Assembly: GCF_019903425.1 (NCBI RefSeq)
Contig: NZ_JACHUZ010000013.1
Coordinates: 2,362,361-2,426,360 of the forward strand
From: Vreelandella halophila
Lineage (GTDB): Bacteria; Pseudomonadota; Gammaproteobacteria; Pseudomonadales; Oleiphilaceae
Length of the DNA stretch: 64,000 nucleotides
Direction of reading: 5' to 3'
Shown piece after piece: positions 43,875-53,243 of the stretch (its first letter is position 1; each line of letters begins with the position of its first letter). A program made the position numbers and the translations under genes. The notes beneath the pieces are model-generated. The model was not told where the DNA came from. It ran no database searches and saw only the letters and a list, made by a program, of their open reading frames with translations.

Positions 43875-44819
43875 GTGGCCGCTGTTTTGCCCGTTTCGAA
43901 TACCGCCAAATCCGACCTGCTGTTTGTTGCAGCGGCACTGCTGGCCGCCATCAGCTGGATGTTCTCGCGCGAAGCCGTGCTCGCCATGCCGCCGCTGCTG
44001 TTCCTGTCTCTGCGATTCCTGCTCGCCGGTGGTGTTCTGGCCGCTTTCGGCTGGCAGCAGCTTGCAGGCCTGACCCGTGAGCAGTTCCTCCGGGCCGCGC
44101 GCGTGGGGGTGGTCTTTGGTGCCGGCATGAGCTGCTGGGTGACCGGTCTGCACCTGACCAGCCACATCGGCGAAGGCGCCTTCATCATCAGTCTGAACGT
44201 GGTCTTCGTGCCCATCATTGCGCGACTCGTGTTCGCCGAAGAACAGCCCATCACCACTTGGCTGGCCCTCCCGGTGGCCATGGCAGGCCTTGGCCTGCTC
44301 TCGCTCAATGACGGGTTCGATCCGGAAGCGGGCCAGCTGTTTTTCCTGCTCGCCGCCGTCATCCTCGCCTTCTATTTCACGCTCAATTCCAGGGCCGCCA
44401 ACAGCAACCCCGCGGGCCGCCGGTCACACCGAGCCGCCCTGCCCGTCTTCCCGCTGACCACGATCGGGCTGACCATGGTGGGCATCGTCACCCTGGTGCT
44501 CTCACTACTGCTGGAACCCTGGCAACCGACGTTCAGTGACTTCGGCAGCAATCTGGTGCTCTGGATCGTGCTCAGTGCCATTGTGGGAACTGCGGCCCGG
44601 TTCTTCGTGCAGACCTGGGCCCAGAGCCTGGCCGCACACAGCCACGGAGTTGTAATCCTTTCCATGGAACCGGTCTGGGTTGCGCTTTTTGCGGCGGGAT
44701 GGTTCGGCGAAACCATGGTACTGCAGCAGGTCGCCGGCTGCGCGTTGATCCTCGCAGCGCTGCTGGTCAACCGCTGGCACACGGTGCGCGCCCTCATACA
44801 GGATCTCAGGGGCGTCTAG
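43875..44819 (+). CDS. EamA/DMT-superfamily transporter
   Basis: 314 residues if started at the GTG at 43875 (then AAVLPVSNTAKSDLLF); no clear ribosome site distinguishes this from a TTG at 43887, and the more upstream frame overlaps the divergent PilZ gene. Ten transmembrane segments in two EamA repeats are visible, for example LLFVAAALLAAISWMFSREA, HIGEGAFIISLNVVFVPIIA and, in the second, HGVVILSMEPVWVALFAAGW. Such inner-membrane proteins export amino acids or metabolites; the substrate is unknown. The stop overlaps that of convergent msrA. Confidence 0.88.
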   Translation: MAAVLPVSNTAKSDLLFVAAALLAAISWMFSREAVLAMPPLLFLSLRFLLAGGVLAAFGWQQLAGLTREQFLRAARVGVVFGAGMSCWVTGLHLTSHIGEGAFIISLNVVFVPIIARLVFAEEQPITTWLALPVAMAGLGLLSLNDGFDPEAGQLFFLLAAVILAFYFTLNSRAANSNPAGRRSHRAALPVFPLTTIGLTMVGIVTLVLSLLLEPWQPTFSDFGSNLVLWIVLSAIVGTAARFFVQTWAQSLAAHSHGVVILSMEPVWVALFAAGWFGETMVLQQVAGCALILAALLVNRWHTVRALIQDLRGV

Positions 44820-45406
44820 CCCTCGCTCCAGAGTTCCTCGAGCCGGGAATCACGCCCGCAGCTCGTGCGATAATACCAGTAGCGGACGGGGTTCTTGTCG
44901 TAATAGTTCTGGTGGTAGTCCTCGGCCGGATAGAAGGCTTCCAGTTCCCTCACGGGCGTCACGATCTCCTGCTCAAACCGCCCTGACTCAACCAGTGCCT
45001 GCTTTGAGGCTTCGGCCGTCTCCCGCTGAGCCCCAGACTGGGTAAAGATTGCCGTGGTGTACTGGTAACCCCGATCACAGAACTGCCCGCCATCATCCAG
45101 GGGGTCGATATTGCGCCAGAACACCTCCAGCAGCCTTTCATAGGTGACCTCATCCGGGTTGTATCGCACCCGGACCACTTCCAGGTGCTCCGTCTTCCCG
45201 GAACTCACCTCTTCATAGGTGGGATCCTGAAGCTCACCCCCGGCATAGCCGCTAGTGGTGTCCGTAACGCCGTCGAGCTTGTCGTAGGGCGGCTCCATGC
45301 ACCAGAAACAGCCCCCGGCAAATACCGCCGTTCTGGTTCCGTCCTGGTCTTGGGCATGGCCCGCCATAACCGTCAACGAGAACAACAGCGGGATCAGAAT
45401 CCGCAT
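44816..45406 (-). CDS. msrA: Periplasmic peptide-methionine (S)-S-oxide reductase
   Basis: 196 residues from the ATG at 45406, which has AGGGGG eight bases upstream. A Sec signal peptide (MRILIPLLFSLTVMAGHAQ) precedes the MsrA domain: AVFAGGCFWCMEPPYDKLDG with catalytic Cys, TTSGYAGGELQDPTYEEVSS, GKTEHLEVVRVRYNPDEV, and a distal Cys in RTSCGRDSRLEE that may resolve the sulfenate. It repairs S-methionine sulfoxide in exported proteins. It lies five bases after msrB, forming a periplasmic Msr operon. Confidence 0.95.
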   Translation of the reverse strand: MRILIPLLFSLTVMAGHAQDQDGTRTAVFAGGCFWCMEPPYDKLDGVTDTTSGYAGGELQDPTYEEVSSGKTEHLEVVRVRYNPDEVTYERLLEVFWRNIDPLDDGGQFCDRGYQYTTAIFTQSGAQRETAEASKQALVESGRFEQEIVTPVRELEAFYPAEDYHQNYYDKNPVRYWYYRTSCGRDSRLEELWSEG

Positions 45407-45411
45407 TGTCA

Positions 45412-45951
45412 TCACCCCCTCAAGGCCGGAAGCGCTTCACCTTCCGGTACAAATCTAAGCGCCAGACCGTTGTTACACCAGCGTTTTCCGGTCGGATCCG
45501 GGCCGTCATCAAAAATGTGCCCCTGGTGGCCACCACAACGGACGCAGTGATACTCCGTCCGGGGCCAGAAGGCCTTGTAGTCCGTCTTGGTATCCATGTG
45601 TTTCTCGTATGCAGCCCAGAAGCTCGGCCAGCCGGTGCCGGATTCGTACTTGGTGTCGGAGCTGAACAGCGGCAGATAACAGGCCGCGCAGACGAAGGTG
45701 CCCTTGCGGTCCTCCCCATTCAGTGGGCTTGAGCCAGCCGGCTCCGTTGCCTCTTCGAACAAGATCCGCCAGGCGTCTTCCGATACTTTTCCCCGCCACC
45801 ACCCTGCTTCCCGGGCCAACGAGTCACGCTGGTCACCCGGCACGGCCATATCATGGAAATAGCGGACGTCACGTGTTGAGGCCCATGTGGCTGGAAAATG
45901 AGCCATCACTGCGCCCCCGAGAAGAGCTGTAATGAAATTCCTGCGCCTCAT
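45412..45951 (-). CDS. msrB: Tat-exported peptide-methionine (R)-S-oxide reductase
   Basis: 179 residues. The start MRRRNFITALLGGAVMAHFP is a twin-arginine signal. The MsrB domain has zinc cysteines in FVCAACYLPLFSSDTKYESG and HCVRCGGHQGHIFDDGP, TGWPSFW, and the active-site Cys in RWCNNGLALRFVP, where Gly replaces the usual Ser after Asn. It reduces R-methionine sulfoxide. The resolving Cys and electron donor are not visible here; an MsrQ-like partner is not in the window. It is first in the msrB-msrA pair. Confidence 0.94.
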   Translation of the reverse strand: MRRRNFITALLGGAVMAHFPATWASTRDVRYFHDMAVPGDQRDSLAREAGWWRGKVSEDAWRILFEEATEPAGSSPLNGEDRKGTFVCAACYLPLFSSDTKYESGTGWPSFWAAYEKHMDTKTDYKAFWPRTEYHCVRCGGHQGHIFDDGPDPTGKRWCNNGLALRFVPEGEALPALRG

Positions 45952-46185
45952 GCTCGTCTCTCTGATCCGGTTTGGTTCCCCATTATACGAACAAGGAGTG
46001 GGGTTGGGATTGGAATGGCCATCGGCCCATTCTTAACTACGCGGGCAAAGGGATTGCAGTGATGGATGGAGGCCTTCGACTGCAGGCGGTTAGCGAGAGG
46101 GGGGTTATTGCTTGGGTCTGAGTTTTTGTCAATAAAACGGATAGAGGCAGCAAACAGCCGGATATTCGGCATCGATAAAATCGAG

Positions 46186-47733
46186 CTACTCGCTTGCGAA
46201 TCCGTCGACGGCTTGCCGGAGTTCAGGCCGCACTTCTGCAGCCATTTCGGAAACCGTAGCCTGACCATCGCACTCACCGCAGTGAATCCCCACAACCATC
46301 AGTGACCCGTCCGAACGGGCATTGAAGGTACCGAGCAGTTGCGCCAGCTTGGCGCGGATCTCGTCGGTTTCCCAGAAGCTCTCCACGTAATAGCTGTAGG
46401 CCAAGTGCAGGTACTGCTCATCGGTGCCACGACGCCTGAGGGTCAGGCCCTGCCATTGAATGCCGTCGCCGGCATCCACACTGAAGGTTTTCTCCGGAAG
46501 CCAGTTTCCCCGATCATACAGCCGATTCCCGTACATCACTGCTTCATGCCCACCCCGCTGGGGCTTGTAGGTGTAGAGCCCCACAAACCCCGTCACACGG
46601 TCTTCCCCCGGCTCCCCGCTGTCCTTACGGAAGAAGGTTTTCTCCAGAGAGCGATCCGTCCCCTTCATATGTGGGCGCCAATCGGCCAGTTGCCGCTGGA
46701 ACAGAGGGGCCCAGCTCTCCGAGGATAGCGGGTCCAGCGAATAGGTCTGCATCCGCGTCTCAACCTGGGCCTGGCTGCTGGAGAAGAACAGCACCATGAC
46801 CAGGGGCAGCGCCACGGTAACGCCCATGGCCCAACGATCACTGTGCCGGCGAAGCGGCTGGGCCGGAGCGCAATCACCGTCGTCAACCTGGGCCTCGCGC
46901 TCACCCGGCCTGCCCTCAATCAGGCGCGCGATCAGGAACAGCGGCACCAGCGTGCCGGCAAACACCCACCAGCCGAAGGCGTCATGATCCTGAATCAGGC
47001 TGGTTTCCATATCCGTCAGATAGCCAGCCAGGATGATGATGAATACGCGGATCCAGTTCGCCATCAACGAAAAGGCAACGCCAACAACCAGGAGCAGAAT
47101 GCGGCTGGACCAGCGCTGGAGGTTCAGGTGGCCGTAAAGCGCGCTCAGGGTCATCCCCACCAGCAGATACCGCAGCCCGGAGCAGCCATTGGCAATCTCG
47201 AAGGCACCAATACCGATGAGGTAGACAAAAACCCCTTCCACCTCAAAATCGACCCCGTAGGCACCAAGAAGAAGCTGGTTCACGGAGGTCGTCATGAGCT
47301 GCAGCGGCCAGCTGATGAAATCCCAGACCGGCATCGCAAAGAACAGAACGCCTATGGGGATCAGGAAAGGCACAAGCTGACGCCAGCCCCAGAGAACGGC
47401 CAGGCCCACGAGTATCAGCGGGACGAGCGCAAGCTGACGCAGTGCCTGAACCCCGAGCAGATCCCCTATTGCGTACCCCGCCAGCCCCAGAACGAAGGGA
47501 ACCAGCCAGAGTGGATAAAAGCCCACTACAGGGCGTTCCCGGCGCCACGCCTGCCACGTAAGGAACAGGGAAACCGCCAGAAGAAGGAACCCATGGGAAT
47601 AGGATTCGTCGAGCTTCATCCAGCGGTCCATGGTCAGCCACCAGGAGCCGGCCGTGCTGCCAAGCAGTGCCAGAAGCATCAGCGCCGGGGCCAAACGATT
47701 CAAGCGGCCGGAGCTGCTTGGGGTACCCTCCAT
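46186..47733 (-). CDS. xrtA: Exosortase (XrtA-type) fused to EpsI domain
   Basis: 515 residues from the ATG at 47733, nine bases after AGGGA; an ATG three codons earlier sits directly on that site. Eight or so membrane helices hold the exosortase residues: Cys in ANGCSGLRYLLVGM, Arg in NWIRVFIIILAGYL and His in QDHDAFGWWVFAGT. The last about 190 residues form a periplasmic EpsI (DUF3485) domain with DWRPHMKGTDRSLEKTFF, VGLYTYKPQRG and MYGNRLYDRGNW. Exosortases process PEP-CTERM proteins and accompany EPS genes; EpsI is thought to assist in EPS export. No PEP-CTERM substrate occurs in this window. Confidence 0.9.
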   Translation of the reverse strand: MEGTPSSSGRLNRLAPALMLLALLGSTAGSWWLTMDRWMKLDESYSHGFLLLAVSLFLTWQAWRRERPVVGFYPLWLVPFVLGLAGYAIGDLLGVQALRQLALVPLILVGLAVLWGWRQLVPFLIPIGVLFFAMPVWDFISWPLQLMTTSVNQLLLGAYGVDFEVEGVFVYLIGIGAFEIANGCSGLRYLLVGMTLSALYGHLNLQRWSSRILLLVVGVAFSLMANWIRVFIIILAGYLTDMETSLIQDHDAFGWWVFAGTLVPLFLIARLIEGRPGEREAQVDDGDCAPAQPLRRHSDRWAMGVTVALPLVMVLFFSSSQAQVETRMQTYSLDPLSSESWAPLFQRQLADWRPHMKGTDRSLEKTFFRKDSGEPGEDRVTGFVGLYTYKPQRGGHEAVMYGNRLYDRGNWLPEKTFSVDAGDGIQWQGLTLRRRGTDEQYLHLAYSYYVESFWETDEIRAKLAQLLGTFNARSDGSLMVVGIHCGECDGQATVSEMAAEVRPELRQAVDGFASE

Positions 47734-47775
47734 GTGCGTCATTCCCTGTGGGTAATTGTTAACCGGATTCTGCGC

Positions 47776-48687
47776 TCAGTGGCCTTTCACAACAATAGAC
47801 AGAAGCTGCTTCCATGCGCGGGGCCACAGAGGGCGGTACATTAATGCCCGTAAAGCACAACCCAAGGCATCCCCCGTGCCTCCATTCACAACGAGGGAAA
47901 CTGAGCGTCTCCTGTAAAAACCGGCCAGACAGCGGCGGGCAAAGCGGGATGGGACCACTCTGGGAAGGTTTTCCAGGGCATATTCCAGAGCCTCTCCCCG
48001 AGCTTCAGAAACAGGGTCAAGATAGGCCGGACATTGACCTTGAATGGGCCGGATATTCACCAGTGATGTCCCCCCACACGGCTCAAGGGCTGTTTTGAAC
48101 GTCAGCCAGATCAACAACGCATGGTCGTTAGCTAACCAGAACCGCATCCCGGTTTTTTCCAAAGGCTTTAAGACATTACGGCGGACCATTAACGCCGAAA
48201 GCACAAGCTGGGGCTTCTCGAACAGATCCTGGACCATGGTTTGGTATCGGAGATCTCCCGGAAACGTCCAACGTACCTCGTCCCCGCTTCCAAGTACATC
48301 CGATGGCGCACAGGTTATTCCCGTCTTTTCAGGGCTCTGGTCGAGCTTCTTGCGAAGCTGGGTCAGAAACTCAGGAGACCAGAGACTGTTGGGGTCTGGA
48401 AATGCCAGGTACTGCCCCCTGGCCTTACTGAGCGCCTGGCGCCGCCCAATGGCTTTATCCGTCTCGTCAATGGACTGTACCCGGAAACGGGAATCACCAG
48501 TAGCGCGCCCTTCAAGCACCTCAAATGTACCGTCCTCGGAGCCGCAGTCCACCGCTATCAGCTCCCAAAGGTCTTCCTGTTGGGCTTGAATGGCATCCAG
48601 TACGTCGTCCAGCCATTCCGCCCTGTTTGCCGTGACCAGGATAAGGCTGACAAGAGGCCTTTCACCGCCCTGACGGTCACCGCTCAT
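47776..48687 (-). CDS. Family 2 glycosyltransferase
   Basis: 303 residues from an ATG with GGAG well placed. The GT-A nucleotide-binding half is visible: LVSLILVTANRAEWLDDVLD, ELIAVDCGSEDGTFEVL and GRRQALSKARGQYLAFPD. The usual DxD reads PDPNSLW, so metal binding is atypical. The C-terminal part (FARRCLAGFYRRRSV) is basic and helical. It probably adds a sugar to the exopolysaccharide repeat. It is followed downstream by the exosortase gene after 42 bp. Confidence 0.85.
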   Translation of the reverse strand: MSGDRQGGERPLVSLILVTANRAEWLDDVLDAIQAQQEDLWELIAVDCGSEDGTFEVLEGRATGDSRFRVQSIDETDKAIGRRQALSKARGQYLAFPDPNSLWSPEFLTQLRKKLDQSPEKTGITCAPSDVLGSGDEVRWTFPGDLRYQTMVQDLFEKPQLVLSALMVRRNVLKPLEKTGMRFWLANDHALLIWLTFKTALEPCGGTSLVNIRPIQGQCPAYLDPVSEARGEALEYALENLPRVVPSRFARRCLAGFYRRRSVSLVVNGGTGDALGCALRALMYRPLWPRAWKQLLSIVVKGH

Positions 48688-49076
48688 GGGTCATCTCCAC
48701 TAGGCACTCTACTTCCCTGACTATTTCACGAACCACAGTATCATTCTCTTGATAACGCCTCATCTCATCTTTCCAAACTAAGCGCTTGCTGCGAAATGCA
48801 TTTCGGAAGCTTTGCGCAGACGACGCACCACCCGGGAGCGAGGACCATGATACTGCCGCGATGAGCTTGCAGGAGAGTCTCTCGAAAGAAGATGTTCCGC
48901 AGTGTTGGGAGGGACGGCACGCTGGTTACCGTTGAGGGGCCGTGTTACGATTCCAGCTCTGGAGAGCTGGCACGAAGACCGTTTCAATGGATAATGGCCT
49001 CTCAAACCAACTGGAAACTCAGGCCAATCGCAGGCATCGTTGAAGGTCATCAAACCATTCAAACCAAAGCGACAAC
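48688..49076. other. Intergenic region between divergent EPS genes
   Basis: 389 bp between a minus-strand glycosyltransferase and the plus-strand sulfotransferase. It must hold promoters for both, but no clear -35/-10 pair, terminator or repeat stands out. A 118-residue minus-strand frame (48778-49134) has no recognisable content. Confidence 0.5.
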
Positions 49077-49907
49077 ATGAATTCAGGCGCGCAACCGACA
49101 TTCCTGTGCATCGGCATACAGAAGGCCGGCACATCGTGGCTCTACCGCATGGTAGAACAGCACCCAGAGGTCTGCTGTGCGAACCCCAAAGAGCCGCACT
49201 TTTTCAATCGCCATTACCAAAAGGGCCTCGACTGGTACCTGGCTCACTTCCAGGGCGATGAACGAACCAGGGCGGTTGGCGAGTTCACACCGGATTACCT
49301 CTGGGTGCGGGAAGCGCACAGCGAAGCGCGCGGGTTCGAGGCAACACCGAATGTTCCCGCCCGCGTGGCCCAGCATTTTCCGGACGTCCAGCTCATCGCC
49401 ATCCTGCGGGATCCGGTGAGCCGTGCTGTCTCCTCGTACTTCCACCACATCGGCGCCAACCGAGTCAGCCCCAACCGACGCATCAGCGAGGTGGGTGACC
49501 AGTGGGGAATTCTCTCCATGGGCCACTACGCTGAAAACCTGGAACGGTGGTTCAGGTATTTCCCACGGGAGCGTTTCCAGATCCTGATCTACGAGGACGA
49601 TCTCACCGGCGATGCACGCCTGGACACGCTCTACGGGGTTTTCCGCCACATCGGTGTTGACGACAGCTTCCAGCCGGAACATATGGACGCGCGCTACAAC
49701 AAGCGCCGATCCCCCTTTGATTACCGCCTGTCCCGGCTTCCGGGCCGGCTGCAGCGTCTGGCCCGCGAGTACGTTCCCGAGTGGGTCAAGCAAAGCGGAT
49801 TCTGGGACATTTCGGTATCCGAGGACGAAATGGAAGAGCTGCGTCGCTACTACGCACCCCACAACCAGCGACTGGCCCATCTTCTCGACCGGGAACTGCC
49901 CTGGTAA
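49077..49907 (+). CDS. PAPS-dependent carbohydrate sulfotransferase
   Basis: 276 residues. The 5'-phosphosulfate loop is FLCIGIQKAGTSWLYRMVEQ and the 3'-phosphate motif is LIAILRDPVSRAVSSYFHH, both standard for Sulfotransfer_1 proteins; NPKEPHFFN and GEFTPDYL also fit heparan-type carbohydrate sulfotransferases. It would transfer sulfate from PAPS to a hydroxyl or amine of the polysaccharide, giving an anionic coat. It is convergent with the next glycosyltransferase, separated by four bases. The acceptor is unknown. Confidence 0.9.
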   Translation: MNSGAQPTFLCIGIQKAGTSWLYRMVEQHPEVCCANPKEPHFFNRHYQKGLDWYLAHFQGDERTRAVGEFTPDYLWVREAHSEARGFEATPNVPARVAQHFPDVQLIAILRDPVSRAVSSYFHHIGANRVSPNRRISEVGDQWGILSMGHYAENLERWFRYFPRERFQILIYEDDLTGDARLDTLYGVFRHIGVDDSFQPEHMDARYNKRRSPFDYRLSRLPGRLQRLAREYVPEWVKQSGFWDISVSEDEMEELRRYYAPHNQRLAHLLDRELPW

Positions 49908-49911
49908 CCCG

Positions 49912-51105
49912 CTAACGAGACGCTACGCTCTCAACGGATTGCTCCCCAGCAGCCTGGCGCAGCCGATAATTCTCCGCCGCCAGACGATCCACCGTCTCGT
50001 TGAGCTCATCAACAGAATCCCTGAGGTCGTGAATAGAGGAAGTTGAGAGGTTGTAGGACTGCGCCCGCGCTACGGAGAGCAGGCGCCGGCGAACCGGGCG
50101 CGGCAGAAGCACACGGCGCAACGCCTGGGCCAACGCCTTGCGCCAGCCATACAGCGTCCCGAACCAGAAGGCGTTGCCAGGAGACTCCAGGGCGCGGTAG
50201 AAATAGCGCACATCATGGGGAACGCTCCCCGGCCGCCGCAGTATCGCCCGCCCCTCCCCACCGAGGCGCTGGAGGAACTTCCTCAGCTCCTCCTCCATCG
50301 CAGGACGGTGCTCGGGGGCGAGCTGGAAGTAAGCGCCACGGATGAACCCCAGTGCAAACGGATACCATGCCCGCAGGAGCCCCTTGGGATCCCCCAACTC
50401 TTGGAGATCCTCCCTTATCGCCTCCATGACATGAATCACCTGGATAAACCTTGGCCCGATGGTGCCGGTCACCGAGTTCGCGTGCACGCGGTAGTGATAC
50501 AGGGGCTCCGGCACCACGCTTACCTGTTCCGCCAGGGACATTGTCTTCCAGTGGAAGATTACGTCCGCCTTGCTGTAGAACTCTTCACGGAACCGAAGGC
50601 CATGCCGGTGCAAAAAGTCCACGCGGTACAGTTTCATCCAGACATAACCGAAAGCCATGGGGAAGCCGTCGGTGTATTCCCCGCGCTGCCACTTCCGGAG
50701 ATTCCAGCGGCGGACGTCCGGTGATCGATAAGGCCCACTGAGGTAGTCCCAGCCCACCAGGGTAATATCGGCGCTATCCGTCTCTGCACGGTGAACAAGC
50801 CGCTCGACGAATGCGGGTGCCACCACGTCGTCACAGTCGACGGAGAGCATATACTTGCCGCGTACCAGCTCCAGACCCACATTGCGAGTCGGATACTGCC
50901 CCCGATTGTCCTGATGCACCACACGCATCCGCTGATCCGAAGCCGCGTAGGCATCAAGAATCTCGCCCGAGGCATCCGTGGAGCCATCATCAATGCAAAT
51001 GAGCTCAAAATCGGTAAAGGTTTGCGCGAGTACGGAGTCCAGACACTCCCGCAGGATATCCTCTACGTTGAATACCGGCATGACGATGGAAACAAGAGGT
51101 CTCAT
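49912..51105 (-). CDS. Family 2 glycosyltransferase with C-terminal coiled coil
   Basis: 397 residues from the ATG at 51105 (MRPLVSIVMPVFNVEDILRE); a start 16 codons upstream has no support. GT-A elements are ELICIDDGSTDASGEILDAY, QDNRGQYPTRNVGLELVRGK and YMLSVDCDDVVAPAFVERL, where DCDD supplies the metal site. The mid part resembles capsule/teichoic glycosyltransferases (SKADVIFHWKTMSLAE). Residues about 355-390 predict a coiled coil (LRDSVDELNETVDRLAAENY), suggesting partner binding. Acceptor unknown. Confidence 0.88.
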   Translation of the reverse strand: MRPLVSIVMPVFNVEDILRECLDSVLAQTFTDFELICIDDGSTDASGEILDAYAASDQRMRVVHQDNRGQYPTRNVGLELVRGKYMLSVDCDDVVAPAFVERLVHRAETDSADITLVGWDYLSGPYRSPDVRRWNLRKWQRGEYTDGFPMAFGYVWMKLYRVDFLHRHGLRFREEFYSKADVIFHWKTMSLAEQVSVVPEPLYHYRVHANSVTGTIGPRFIQVIHVMEAIREDLQELGDPKGLLRAWYPFALGFIRGAYFQLAPEHRPAMEEELRKFLQRLGGEGRAILRRPGSVPHDVRYFYRALESPGNAFWFGTLYGWRKALAQALRRVLLPRPVRRRLLSVARAQSYNLSTSSIHDLRDSVDELNETVDRLAAENYRLRQAAGEQSVESVASR

Positions 51106-51296
51106 TAGCGCATTTCCTTGTTTACGTACGGCGGACAATCCAAGCAGGGGCATTGATCAAGACTGGATTCATTGGCACCGACCGCACAGATAACGTATCT
51201 TGATGGCACTCTTTAGCTCGAATGGCATGGTAGCGGCTGCCCAGCATGAGGTCCATGCAACGGATACTGTGAGCGCAACAAGGAATAGAGTTGGGG

Positions 51297-52415
51297 ATGA
51301 CTGAGAATCCATGGCGGGAGCAACCCGTATACTTTGTACATCGAGGCCTTTCGGACTGGCAGAACCTGGACCAGAAAATCGATCGCCACGGGCTCGATCA
51401 AGTGCTTCTTGGCTGCCGCAATGGTCAGGATGCCTGGATTATCAGTACCTATACGCGATTGCGTCGCCGTGGCTATCCGGTAAAACTAGTTGATCATTTT
51501 GTTCCCGGCGCACTCTGTATCGCTCACCGAGACGATATTGCCAATGCCCCCGGGTTATGGCGCTCCTTTAACGTCGCCATTCGCGCAGATCGAGAGCGGA
51601 CCTTCGTCTCGGACCTGGAAGTCGTCCAGAGCCCTGCCGTCGTCGACGCGCCGGGTGTTTACTATCTCCCGCACTGGCCACAACCGGCACTGATCCCGCG
51701 AGATCCTGAACGCGGCGACAGGTTTGAGCGCATTGGCTTCTTTGGACCGAGAAAGAACCTCGCAGCCTGCTTCCGCACCCCGGAGTTTACCGAACAACTC
51801 CAGGCCCTGGGCGTCGAGCTCGTCATCCAGGAGGAACGAGAGCAATGGCACGATTACTCGGACATCGACGCTGTCATCGCCGTCCGGGACGGCCTGCCCT
51901 ATTTCCTGGCCGGCAAGCCGCCTGCGAAACTGTTCAACGCCTGGCGCGCTGGGTGTTTAGCCTTCGTCGGTTCTGAACCCGCTTTCCATCACTACCGACA
52001 ATCAGAAGACGATTTCATCCACGTCATCAATGCCGAAGAATTACTGGATCACATAAGGGTTATCAAAGAAACACCTGGCTTGTACCACCGTTTACGTCTG
52101 CGCGCCGAGCAACTCGGCGAAACCGTCAGTTTTCGGGACATCGAGGACGAATGGATCGCCTTTTTTGAAAACACTGCTCTTACCGGATACAACGACTGGT
52201 GCGCCCGTTCTTTGCGGCACCGTTATATCCGGTCCCTACTTTCACACGGCTATAGGCTCTTTCGCAGATTCCTCCGAGGTAACCTGTATACGCGGGGCTA
52301 CGATGTGGAGGGTAATCCCCTAAGACACCAACGCACGTTTAAGCGCCGCCTCGCACTCATTGCGGATCGCTTTTTATCTGCCTGGGATCGGCGCCAAAGG
52401 GCGCGTAACTCATGA
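51297..52415 (+). CDS. Putative GT-B-like glycosyltransferase, unassigned
   Basis: 372 residues from the ATG at 51297 (AAGGA about 12 bases upstream; a TTG two codons earlier is possible). The N-terminal half gives TYTRLRRRGYPVKLVDHFVP and later RFERIGFFGPRKNL. The C-terminal half has LAGKPPAKLFNAWRAGCLAF and SEPAFHHYRQSEDDFIHV, resembling the nucleotide-sugar end of GT-B enzymes. No family could be named. Location among EPS genes supports a glycosyltransferase role. The last about 80 residues are strongly basic. Confidence 0.65.
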   Translation: MTENPWREQPVYFVHRGLSDWQNLDQKIDRHGLDQVLLGCRNGQDAWIISTYTRLRRRGYPVKLVDHFVPGALCIAHRDDIANAPGLWRSFNVAIRADRERTFVSDLEVVQSPAVVDAPGVYYLPHWPQPALIPRDPERGDRFERIGFFGPRKNLAACFRTPEFTEQLQALGVELVIQEEREQWHDYSDIDAVIAVRDGLPYFLAGKPPAKLFNAWRAGCLAFVGSEPAFHHYRQSEDDFIHVINAEELLDHIRVIKETPGLYHRLRLRAEQLGETVSFRDIEDEWIAFFENTALTGYNDWCARSLRHRYIRSLLSHGYRLFRRFLRGNLYTRGYDVEGNPLRHQRTFKRRLALIADRFLSAWDRRQRARNS

Positions 52416-52499
52416 CCTTTTGGGCCTGAATTCAGCAATCTAGAGCAATTATTGCAAATTCGAGGACTTTTACAGAGGTTCCGTAGCCCATTAACGCAC

Positions 52500-53243
52500 T
52501 CACTTGGGTAGATAAATGCAATCGAACTCGATAGCGTGTGGAAATCTTGATTCACTTAACGAATATAACCCGCTTACTTCGAAGCCTTTTGACTTGAATG
52601 CTTCGAGAGAATCCTCAAAAGTTGGCATATTTTTATATATCGGCATGACTGATACTTCAGTTTGAACCCCCTGAATTAGATTAAGTAACCCAGATGCTCC
52701 ATCGAACACTTCCAGATCAAACCCCTGCGTATCGAGTTTTAAAAATACATTTCTAAATGTATGTGTCTTTTTTATATTTTCGATTACTTCATCGAGCCTG
52801 ACTGTTTCAAGTCTTATTGTCTTTATTACTGAGTTATTCTTAAATTTTTCTGTCTCCGAACTATCAGGCTCAAGAAATGAATTGAAAACACTTTTTTTCA
52901 TTATATGGAAATCAAGCGGTTTTCTATCCCTGCCAAGGGCGTAGTCATAAACGAACCATTGTTTGTCTTTTTTCTGCGCCTCATGAAGTGTTTCAAGATT
53001 TTGAGGATCTGGTTCAAAGGAAATTATTAAACCATCATAGCCTACATTTGTTCTCAGAAAATCGCGATATTGACCAATATTTGCGCCAACATCGAAAATG
53101 CAGTCAATTTTATACTCAGAGATTATTTTTCTGATCCTCATTGCAAGAAAATATGAGTCTAACCGCCATTCGGGAATAGCTACAACTCCTAACTTTCTTG
53201 CTATTAAAAAGAAAAAATTACGAAGTACCTTTCGTAGTGCCAT
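52500..53243 (-). CDS. FkbM-family methyltransferase, AT-rich
   Basis: 247 residues. The SAM-binding start is CIFDVGANIGQYRDFLRTNV, followed by ISFEPDPQNLETLHEA, LETVRLDEVIENI and FLKLDTQGFDLEVFDGASGL, all FkbM features. FkbM enzymes O-methylate sugars or polyketides; in an EPS locus a sugar hydroxyl is likely. The gene uses AT-rich codons (many AAA, TTT, ATA) unlike its GC-rich neighbours, a sign of recent transfer. Spacing to neighbours on both sides is about 85-125 bp. Confidence 0.9.
   Translation of the reverse strand: MALRKVLRNFFFLIARKLGVVAIPEWRLDSYFLAMRIRKIISEYKIDCIFDVGANIGQYRDFLRTNVGYDGLIISFEPDPQNLETLHEAQKKDKQWFVYDYALGRDRKPLDFHIMKKSVFNSFLEPDSSETEKFKNNSVIKTIRLETVRLDEVIENIKKTHTFRNVFLKLDTQGFDLEVFDGASGLLNLIQGVQTEVSVMPIYKNMPTFEDSLEAFKSKGFEVSGLYSLSESRFPHAIEFDCIYLPK

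Noticed and set aside
46843-47844. 333-residue plus-strand frame opposite the exosortase
   Set aside because: Antisense shadow of a membrane protein gene; polar low-complexity translation.
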